From NCBI GenBank assembly GCA_900073065.1, contig FJOG01000001.1, forward strand, positions 3,756,455 through 3,820,454: a stretch of 64,000 nucleotides of DNA. Direction: 5' to 3'. This DNA is from Phialocephala subalpina. Its lineage: Eukaryota > Ascomycota > Leotiomycetes > Helotiales > Mollisiaceae. This document shows positions 55,490-64,000 of this stretch, one piece after another. Position 1 is the stretch's first letter, and the number at the start of each line of letters is the position of its first letter. Below the pieces are notes generated by a model. The model saw nothing but the letters and a program-made list of their open reading frames with translations, did not search any database and had not been told where the DNA came from. The position numbers and the translations under genes were made by a program.

Positions 55490-57364
55490 TGTGAAGCGGA
55501 AGAGCAGAGCCGCCCGTACCGTGATCGCGGTACCGAGTGAGGGGTGTGCGGGATGTCGTGAGAGAGGCAGCGGGTAGACTGTGTTTCCTTCATAAGATGC
55601 TGAGCCGTGATTAGTAGTATATATGAGATGCGACAAAAAAGTAAGTGTGCAGTCGTCGGAGTGGTGGTCGAAACAGTCGTGGTCGCTCGTTTTAGTGGAG
55701 CTTGGGGAATGTGAATGTGGTTCTGTGGAGGGGAAGCCGTGACCATGTTAAGCTTTTTCGGACCTCTTTTCACCGGCAAGAGGGGCTGACACAGCATTCA
55801 CAGGCTCAGAATCGCTGTGATTCGAACCGGCAATCAGGGCGAAGTTCGGGTTCGATGCAAGGATGAATGCACGCGGGCTGAGATGAGAATGAGAGATGCA
55901 GAGGATGAGCGAGTCAGAGCAAGAGCTGCTTCCCAGGAGGATGACGACTGCGGCCCTCACGAGCTCTTCAAACCAATATTGAGGCTAATTGGGTCGGACA
56001 ATAATTGGCTGCAGAAGGGGTCAGAAGCTTGGTACGGAGTATCAAAGAAGGCCCTTGAGTGTTTGTTCTATCGACTAGGCTGGAGAGAGGATAGAGCATG
56101 AAATGCAGCGAATCCCTTGCGCCATAATCCATGCCTATACAGTAAGAACCATTGGGAACATCTTACCGGGGGCCTTATTTTAATAATATGGAGATCGTTC
56201 GAGACCATGGGCTCGACGGAGTACCGACGGAGATACGAGCGTATCATGAGGATTTATGAAGAACTCGGTTGCTGTGCCGAGTTTCTTGAGGTGTATATAA
56301 GCGTTGAATATAATGAACGCGCGCTCATCTGCAGTGCCAATCTCGAGCTGATGAAGTTATTCTGACTATTCAACCAGGGTGCGTGTGTCTCAGAGGAGGA
56401 AGGTGTGATGTGCTGTGCGATGACCACAGCGGCGCTAGGCACTTGTTCTAAGACCGGGCGACTTTCCCGGGCGACTTCCGTTCTGCAGTGGGATGATTCG
56501 TCCCCTCAACATCCAACGTCCAAGAAGCTTTGGGGTCCCATCATTAAATGCCCATCCTTCGCTTCTGGGATGACGATACGATGCATCTTTGGTGTGTCGA
56601 GAACTGGTGCATAACCAGTCCAAGAGGACCTCTCACCACCGCAATCTCTCATCAACCCACTGGTCTCAGGAATGATCTTATAAATAAATCTCATCTCATT
56701 CCCGAGTCCCGGCACCTTCCATGAAGCCTCTCGCACTCCCTTCTTTCTCTGATTGGAATCCAAGCCACGAGGCAACCACGCACCAAACTGCAAACAGCAA
56801 GCAGATGTACGCCATCGGGAGTTCAAATCCCGAAAATCACTTCATTTCCCCAATGCCACCCCAGTGCGTGTGTGGATGCCGGGGCTCGGGCTCTTGATCC
56901 TGGTTGCTGGAAGATGGTCCTGGCGTTCCACGCTGTGTTGGCTGGAGCCGAGCCCTTCAGGTGAACCTCCCGTCTTCGTCCAACAATTTTTCCCAGCGTA
57001 TCAACCGTCCTGAAACCCACCCAAGAAAGCTCTAACCGAACCGCAATATCCACTGCATGTTCTGGGCTTGAGGTGGGGGTTGGGGTTGGTTTCTTGGTTC
57101 TTGGGGCACTGATCCGCGCTTCTTGGCTGCAAAACCACTCAGGCGGGACAGTGGTTCTGGGCGCTCGCCCTTTGGGAATCGCAAACTCTGAACCCCAGTC
57201 CCATCCCATTTCCATTCTCTGGGGAAAGCTGAAATCGTGATACTTTAACTCCATCTTCTCCACTTGCGTGCACATGTTACGCAAACCTTCTTCGTCTCCT
57301 CCAAAATATTGGACTGGATTGAAGAATCGCATGCGGCGCAGCCTTCACCATACAGGTAGACAAG
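55490..57364. other. Gene-poor intergenic stretch
   Basis: About 1.9 kb upstream of both the regulator (minus) and the MFS gene (plus). A minus-strand frame of 170 codons at 56823-57332 starts only 32 bases from the MFS ATG and has no recognised motif, so it was not accepted. A tRNA-like T-arm near 56815-56835 was examined and rejected. Confidence 0.35.
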
Positions 57365-59161
57365 ATGTCGATGGCGGGGGAATCAAAAAACCGAGAGTAT
57401 CGTGTTGAGGATTACGGCGACGAAAGGAAGGACAAATCTTTCAGCTCCCGCGACCCAGAGAAATACGAAGATGGGAATGGTTCCGAATCTTCTGAAGACT
57501 TGAAGCTCGACAACAATGGCCTTCCTCTCGTGCCACAACCCAGTCGCTTCAAAGACGATCCCCTGGTACGTCTCGCATATTCTACCAAATCAACTTCAAT
57601 CCCAACCACGAAGAGATCTTCTAACATGTACCTCGCAGAACTGGCCATCATGGCTCAAATGGGCAGTCCTGATCCAAGTAGGCTTCATGGCCTTCCTCGG
57701 TCCCTACAATTCCGCCTTAATCAATCCCTCCCTCGTCCTCCTCTCCGACGCAATCGACGTCTCTTCAAAGACTGCAGCATACACAACCACAACCGCAATC
57801 ATAATCGGCGGCGTCTCGCCATTCATCTGGACACCCTTGACAAACTATTACGGCCGCCGTCCAATCACCTTGCTCGCCATAATTCTTACAATCTTGGGTG
57901 GGGTGGGATCGGGAGCCTCGAGTTCATTCAATGAGTTGATCGGGACGAGAGCGATGTGCGGATTTGGCTTTGGAGGAATGATGAGTGTGGGAACCGCTTG
58001 TGTGAATGATATGTTCTTCCTTCACGAGCGTGGAGAGAAGACAGGGGTTTATTCGATCTTTGTGACAAATGGGGCGCATGTTGCTGCGTTGAGTAGGTTA
58101 TGTTTTCTCGTCTCCGTCTCTCATCAGCCGATATGCACAATGTTCCTAGGGTCCAGGTTGCTGGATTCTGCGCCGCATCACTACATCTACATCCCTCCCG
58201 AACATCGTCGATCTTCTCTTGTGTAACAGAACTTCAAGAAACATCGCTGACATTATTTCCAGTTGGAGGTTTCCTAGGCCAAGCCGCAGGCTGGCAATGG
58301 GACTACTACCTCGGCGCCCTCTCGACCTCCCTATCCTTCATCATCGCCCTCTTCCTCCTCCCCGAAACCCTATTCTCCCGCAACCCCATCTTCCTCGCAA
58401 ATCGCACCCACGAACGCAGCTATTTCGAAATGCTCTTCAACTTCCGCGGAAACATGATCCCCGGCCGCCATCTGCACGCCGCCGATTTCTTACAATCCTT
58501 CAAAATGCTCCAATACCCGAGCGTGGTGCTCCCATTCTGGTATTACACTTGGGCCTGGACGTTTATAAACGTCATGCCTGCCATATCGTTGGCGACCATC
58601 TACACGTATTTCTACCATCTGAAAGCCGGCCCCATTGGAGCCTGTCTTGGCGTATCGTTGATCATCGGTTCCGTCCTGGGAGAATTCTTCGCAGGCCGCG
58701 CCTCGGATTACGTGATGCTGTTCTTCGCACGCCGAAACGGAAATATCAGGAAACCGGAATACAGACTCTATCTCTGTACCCTATCCGCGATATTCATGCC
58801 CCTAGGCCTCATCATCTTCGGCGCAACAGTAGGGAAATACAACCAATACGTCCCCCTCGTCGGTCTCGGCGTAGGTGTCTTCGGTCTCCAAATCTGTTCA
58901 ACAACCCTCTACGCTTATATTTCCGATTGTTATAAACCACAGACTCCAGAATCAGGAGTGTTGTTTAATCTGAGTCGAGGGCTCAGTTTCGTGGTGGGAT
59001 ATTTCGCGTTGCCGTTTGCGGACGCGGTGGGGTATTTTTGGGCGTGGTTTACGTTTGCTGCTGTGTTATTTAGTTTCTTTTTGCCTATCGTAGCTCTTAT
59101 GCGCTGGGGTGAAAAATGGCGACATCAGCTGGGAGAACCGAGGTTTCATCGGTATTTGTAA
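57365..59161 (+). CDS. MFS transporter, 12-TM drug:H+ antiporter (DHA1) like
   Basis: Exons 57365-57565, 57639-58092 and 58263-59161 encode 517 residues. A charged cytosolic N-terminus of about 65 residues precedes NWPSWLKWAVLIQVGFMAFLGPYNSA. WTPLTNYYGRRPI is the loop-2 motif (D/N-xxGRRP), and RAMCGFGFGGMMSVGTACVNDMFF and GGFLGQAAGWQWDYYLGA follow, as in DHA1-like fungal transporters of small organic compounds. About twelve hydrophobic segments are visible, with a central loop (FEMLFNFRGNMIPGRH). Intron 2 is 170 bases, longer than most here. The substrate is unknown. It could export or import compounds handled by the nearby monooxygenase and hydrolase. Confidence 0.88.
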
Positions 59162-60989
59162 AGGATGGAAGTGTATGATTTTTGTATGATAATGAGGCGT
59201 TTGTAGGGATAGTAGGACGCACGGAGATGCTGGGAATGAAAATTTGAAGACTCTTTCTCCTTTTTGGATTTTTATGTGAATTTGAGAATCGTGACGTTCT
59301 TGATAAGTAAGAACACGTATGGATCTTTGAAAGCTTCGAGACGAGCTTTACAATCTCGAGAGAATAATATTGAATCCGTAAAGCGTAAGCAAAGTTGCCG
59401 AAATAGCAAGATAAAATTCACCACAAAATCACTTAATTTTCAGAAAGGAAACCACTATCCCCCAGCTCTTGCTTCAAACCACAATCCAATCTATCCCTCT
59501 CAATCCAACCCCCCACCCGACCCAAGAAACAAAGCAACAACGGCCATTCCAAAGAATCTTGAAATATTACTTTCTTGGAATAAAGTCTAGCTTCTTTTTT
59601 TAATGAGGGGTATGGCTGAAGACGGGAAGGGACCGACTTCGACGAGATAAGAAGAGTGATGTTGAAGAATATGGATTTGTGATGGATTTTATGCGCCCTT
59701 ACGAAGGCCGATTCGACAAACGGACTTTTAGTAATAAGACTGCCTCGACTGAACTTCTTACTATTGCTCTATTGGTCGCTGTGCTCCCGGAGACTTCTTT
59801 GGTCTCTTTCTAGGGCGGCTTCGGTTTACGGACTAGAAGCCAACGAGAGTTATCGGGGGCCGGTTTTAAATCTTTGATTGGGTTATTCTGAGGCATTAGG
59901 AAAGCTTAATAAGATAAAGGTGGCAAAAGCTAGCGAGATGACGAACGTGTGTCTTGCGTGGGAAGGTGTGAACGAGGCCAATACGAAAGGTAGGTTTTAA
60001 AGTAATGAGCCATGCACGTGATTTTCCCAGCCCAAAAATCAAGTAAGGTTATTTCGGAGAGGAAGGCTCGGACCATAACTCAGTACTTTAAAACCTACCC
60101 TTCGGATTTGAGAGTCCTAGTCATAGCCACGCGGCATATCATGCTATTTGTTCGTCCATCCCCAGGAGCAGGTGTGCCGTCCGGACATGACGGAAGCCTC
60201 GGGATCCCAGGGACGGGAATCGTTTCTCCGGTAGGTGCGATGTGCTGGACGAGAGGTTTGGTGAACACAATATTATGTACTGTACCCGAAAATCAATAAT
60301 AGCTTTCAACCACTATGACTTTCTGTGTATTGTATCTTTATGCCCATATGTCTACACTCTAACAATCTGTTGTCTCGGCTTCAAATTGTGGCTCAAGATT
60401 GTTCAAAGCCATAGTGCCCAAAACCTTGCGAAGGGGTCACGACGAAAACTACACGGGGAAGTTTTCCCGAAACCATGAGAAGGGGACACGACGAGAAGTT
60501 GTACCCACTTTCCGCCGTGGTAGGATCTTAAACTCACGTGAGCTTTTAAAGGAGCTTTTAGCCAGGAGACAGAGGCATTGTGAGAAATAGAGGCATTTGT
60601 GATTTAGCCAGCCGCGCTGCGAGTGCCAGCCTTAGATTAAAGTGCTTAACTTACTTGACTTAGAAAGGCTTCGAGTTAAAAAGGACTGAGAGTTTGTTTC
60701 GGGTTAGGAAGGGCGGCAACGCCCCCTACTTGTGGGTCTTATGGGTTCCAATGGCTTAGCGCCTTGATTAAGCGAGCTCAGGCCCCCGGGTTTCGGGCTG
60801 CTCCGTAGGAGTACTGTGCCGCGCCACGAAATAAATCACGTGTTGCAGATTCCCCGCACCTTGCGAAGGGCTATGCGCTGGACACTCTTATCCCACACTC
60901 CACTCTAGACTAAAACCGTGGAACTTCGATCTTACTTTAACTTCTTCAGACACGCGGGAGACACACGAGATCCTAATCCATGCGCAATC
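59162..60989. other. Gene-poor stretch with an inverted-repeat element
   Basis: About 1.8 kb without a supportable gene. It contains the inverted repeat at 59984-60104 and sequence around 60600-60850 with no coding character. The end should hold the promoter of the NLR gene. Confidence 0.4.
59984..60104. repeat. 121-base inverted repeat, MITE-like hairpin
   Basis: The arms 59984-60004 and 60084-60104 are inverted copies with 20 of 21 positions pairing (ggtaggttttaaagta against tactttaaaacctacc). Pairing continues imperfectly about ten bases into the loop (tgagccatg against the complement of cataactca), with mismatches of the C/T type. No coding sequence or clear target-site duplication was found. 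It could be a small non-autonomous element or the end of a decayed one. Confidence 0.6.
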
Positions 60990-63900
60990 ATGCGTCTTTT
61001 GGAGATCAAAGGCCCGGGCGAATTCAGCCTGGTTCAGGTTGCCACCCATAATACTCTTCCCTACGCAATACTTTCACACACTTGGGTACATGGCCAAGAA
61101 GTCACCTATAGAGATCTGGTTAATGGTACCGGGGATGGAAAGACTGGCTACGAAAAGATCAAGTTTTGTGGGGAACAAGCAACGAAAGATGGCCTACAAC
61201 ACTTCTGGGTGGACACTTGCTGTATTGATAAGTCGGATTCCACCGAGCTTACAACTGCTATCAACTCTATGTTCCGCTGGTATCGAAATGCGAAGAAATG
61301 CTATGTGTACCTGGCGGATGTGTCAACCCCTGGCGATGACGCAGATGTTCAGGCAAAGCAGAGCATATGGGAAGCGGCTTTTCGGGATAGTAAATGGTTT
61401 ACTAGAGGCTGGACGCTTCAAGAACTTATTGCTCCGGCGACAGTCGAATTTTTCTCTCAAGAGGGCAAGCGATTAGGTGACAAGAACTCACTCGAAAAGC
61501 TGATTCACAAGATTACTAGCATTCCAATTCAGGCTCTGCAAGGAAATCCCTTCTCTCATTTCAGCATAGCTGAGCGGAGAGAATGGGCAGTGCAACGCCG
61601 GACAACGGAGGAAGAAGACATAGTATACTGTTTACTAGGTCTTTGCGAGGTGTCTATGCCGCCTATCTATGGCGAGGGAAAGGAGGCCGCGCTAAAAAGG
61701 CTCCAAATGACCGTAAGAGAATTCTCTAAAGACAGCAGCGAGCCGAAAGACTTAGAAGGTATGGCATATCTAGTGTGACTCAGCCTATGCTAAGTTCTGG
61801 TGTATAGACAATATGGCTCCTTTCATCGTACCATTCGACAGAAATCCCAACTTCACTGGTCGTGGGACCGAGCTTGCTAAGGCTGAAGAAAAATTATTTG
61901 GGGGAAGTCAAACCACAAAAGTTGCAATCTGGGGGCTTGGTGGTGTAGGCAAGACGCAGTTGATGCTCGAGCTTGTCTACCGAATAAAAGACAAGTATAA
62001 GAATTGCTCAGTCATTTGGATACCCGCAACCAACACGGAAAGTCTTTACCAAATGTACCTCGATATTGCGCGACAGCTTGGAATACCTGCTTGGGAGGAC
62101 AAAGAAGTGGATGTGAAGAAACTTGTGCAAGAGTACCTGAGCAAGGACAACGCTGGCCAGTGGCTGCTTGTATTTGACAACGCCGACGATATCGATATGT
62201 GGATCGCGAAGCCGGGATCTGGATCTGGATCTGGATCTGCGCAGGAATCCGGCGGTCTGATCGACTACCTACCAAGGAGCAAGCAAGGTTCCATAGTGTT
62301 CACGACGCGGGATAGGAAGGCGGCGGTGAAGCTTGCACAAGAGAATATCGTGGAAGTTCAGGAGATGAACGAAGAATTATCTGTGCTACTGCTGCAGAAA
62401 TGCCTGGTCAATCCGGATCTTGTTAAGAAACGTCAGGACGCTACAGCTCTGCTTACAGAACTTACTTACCTCCCGCTGGCCATCGTTCAGGCAGCCGCGT
62501 ATATCAATGAGAACGGGATAACGCTTGCAGAATATCTTTTGCTCTTAGAAGGACAGGAAGAGGAGCTCATTGATCTGCTGAGCGAGGAGTTTCAGGATTC
62601 CGGGAGATATCGCAACGTGAAGAACCCAGTAGCTACAACCTGGTTAATTTCTTTCGAGCAGATTCGGCGACGCGACGCTCTAGCAGCAGACTACCTGTCA
62701 TTCATGTGCTGCATCGATCCGAAGGATATTCCGCAGTCTCTTCTTCCGCCAGGACCGTCGCGCAAGAAAGAGATAGAGGCGATTGGGACGCTCAACGCCT
62801 ACTCCTTTATCACCAAACGGGCCGCAGACCTAACTCTCCATCTCCATCGGTTGGTACATTTGTCAATGCGGAACTGGCTTCGGAAAGAAAATTTGCTTAC
62901 TCGTTCGACGGAGGAAGTAATTACGCGACTACAGGAAGTGTTTCCGGACGACGACGACCACAAGAACAGAAGTGTCTGGAGAACATACCTGCCACACGCG
63001 CGTTATGTACTGGAATCTAATCTAGTCGGCAAAGAGTGGCAGAGCAGGATGGATCTTATATGGAGGTATGGAATGTGCCTCTTCGAAGACGGACGATGGA
63101 ATGAGGCTGAGGCTGCAATCACTGAAGTTCTCGAAATCGAGAAGAGAGATCTTGGCGCGGACCATCCTTCTACGCTAATTAGCATGGCCAACCTAGCGTC
63201 GACGTATAGGAATCAAGGACGATGGGATGAGGCCGAAGAGCTTGAAGTGCGAGTGATGGAGACAAGCAAGACGAAGCTCGGAGCGGACCATCCTTCTACG
63301 CTGATTAGTATGGCTAACCTGGCGTTGACGTATAAGAATCAAGGACGATGGGATGAGGCCGAGGAGCTTGAGGTGCGAGTGATGGAGACAAGGAAAACAA
63401 AGCTCGGAGTGGACCATTTAGACACGCTGATTAGTATAGACAACTTGGCATCGACGTATAGGAATCAAGGGCGATGGGATGAGGCCGAAGAACTACAGGT
63501 GCAAGTGATAGAAACGAGCAAGACGAAGCTCGGAGCAGACCATCTAGACACGCTGATTAGCATGGCTAACCTGGCGTCGACATATAGGGGTCAAGGACGA
63601 TGGGATGAGGCCGAGGAGCTACAAGTGCAAGTGATAGAGACAAGCAAGACGAAGATTGGAGCGGACCATCCAAACACGCTGATTGGTATGGCCAACTTGG
63701 CGTCGACGTATATGAATCAAAAACGATGGGATGAGGCCGAAGAGCTACAAATGCAAGTGATAGAGACGAGGAAGATAAAGCTCGGAGCGGACCATCCAGA
63801 CACGCTAATTTGTATAGCCGACCTAGCGTCGACGTACTGGAACCAAGGACGATGGGATGAGGCCGAAGAACTACAGGTGCAAGTGATGGAGACAAACAAG

Positions 63901-64000
63901 ACGAAGCTCGGAGCGGACCATCCTTTTACATTGACTAGTATGAACAATCTTGCTATTATATGGAAAGGAAATGGCCGAGATACAGAGGCCCTTAAGCTAA
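60990..64000 (+). CDS. HET-NB-ARC-TPR receptor (NLR-like), 3' end off window
   Basis: Exon 60990-61758 and an open exon from 61808 to the window edge (intron 61759-61807, GTATGG...GTATAG) encode at least 987 residues. The HET domain has YAILSHTWVHGQEVTY, HFWVDTCCIDKSDSTEL and WFTRGWTLQELIAP. The NB-ARC ATPase has P-loop GLGGVGKT (61932-61955), the Walker B-like LLVFDNADD, GSIVFTTRD and LPLAIVQAAAYI. The C-terminus is a run of 42-residue TPR units starting GRWDEAEEL, nearly identical to each other. This is the standard plan of fungal NLRs: repeat sensor, nucleotide-switched oligomerisation and a HET domain that triggers incompatibility cell death. A second exon lacking a stop in the window explains why the gene is easily missed. 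The start is the ATG before RLLEIKGPGEF; the protein's end is not visible. Confidence 0.92.
63091..63972 (+). repeat. Seven tandem 126-base TPR units (plus a partial eighth)
   Basis: Units start at 63091, 63217, 63343, 63469, 63595, 63721 and 63847, exactly 126 bases apart, with a partial eighth from 63973. Each encodes 42 residues beginning GRWDEAEEL or close to it and ending near LASTYRNQ. Units 2-7 are nearly identical at the DNA level, while the first (GRWNEAEAAITEV) and the eighth are more diverged. Variation is concentrated at a few positions, for example ME/IE, SK/RK and HPS/HLD/HPN. Confidence 0.93.

Noticed and set aside
56795..56842. tRNA-like T-arm (gggagttcaaatcccg) suggesting a tRNA gene
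   Set aside because: The hairpin pairs only if the loop begins with G instead of T54, and no matching acceptor stem, anticodon arm or D-arm lies 70 bases upstream.
56823..57332. Minus-strand 170-codon open frame
   Set aside because: No motif, Arg/Pro/Trp-skewed composition, and a start only 32 bases from the divergent MFS start codon.
63091..63972. CRISPR-like direct repeats
   Set aside because: The period is 126 bases without unique spacers and the sequence is a coding TPR array in a eukaryotic gene.

Overview
The window reads as nuclear DNA of a filamentous ascomycete (Pezizomycotina). Most genes are broken by short GT-AG introns of about 48-75 bases with CTAAC or CTGAC-like branch sites. 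The protein families are typically fungal: HET, NB-ARC-TPR, Zn(II)2Cys6 regulators, UstYa/DUF3328, 2EXR and allantoate-type permeases. A Leotiomycete-like origin is a guess from the HET/2EXR/UstYa mix and is not shown by the sequence. Exon structures were built by hand from splice signals and frame continuity; no search was run.

Layout. 1-4.5 kb: a CorA-like membrane protein cut by the window edge, divergent from a RelA/SpoT-domain protein with a long disordered tail. 4.7-7.5 kb: a secreted-type protein and a decayed GH30 glycosidase. 8.2-18.9 kb: a metabolic block with a Zn2Cys6 regulator, a mitochondrial dicarboxylate-type carrier, succinyl-CoA:3-ketoacid CoA-transferase (divergent from the carrier), an AhpD-like protein and an allantoate-type permease. 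19.3-28.8 kb: a degenerate zone with an intact 2EXR gene and its broken paralogue, a frameshifted acetate transporter, a HET gene and another broken gene. 30.7-44 kb: an NCS1 permease, two UstYa-family oxidases flanking a gene-poor gap, a secreted protein with twelve repeats, an extremely AT-rich block and a 14-TM drug-type exporter. 44.3-45.9 kb: a broken secreted-protein gene. 47.3-59.2 kb: a MYND/MSS51-like protein, then dienelactone hydrolase, FAD monooxygenase, Zn2Cys6 regulator and MFS transporter, possibly a small aromatic-catabolism group. 61-64 kb: a HET-NB-ARC-TPR receptor running off the window end.

The two most notable signals are these. First, 32.5-39.1 kb (perhaps to 44 kb) has the parts of a fungal RiPP locus of the dikaritin/UstYa type: two UstYa oxidases and a signal-peptide protein with twelve copies of a His-His-Thr-Glu repeat, plus a nearby exporter. 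The repeats lack both the usual Lys-Arg Kex2 sites and any aromatic residue, so the product, if any, would be unlike known ones. Second, two long introns in the regulator gene at 8.2-11.1 kb are homologous to each other and have terminal inverted repeats, which is the hallmark of introner-like elements.

At least five genes in the window carry frameshifts or stops. Some single-base frameshifts could be assembly errors, and this is stated where it applies.
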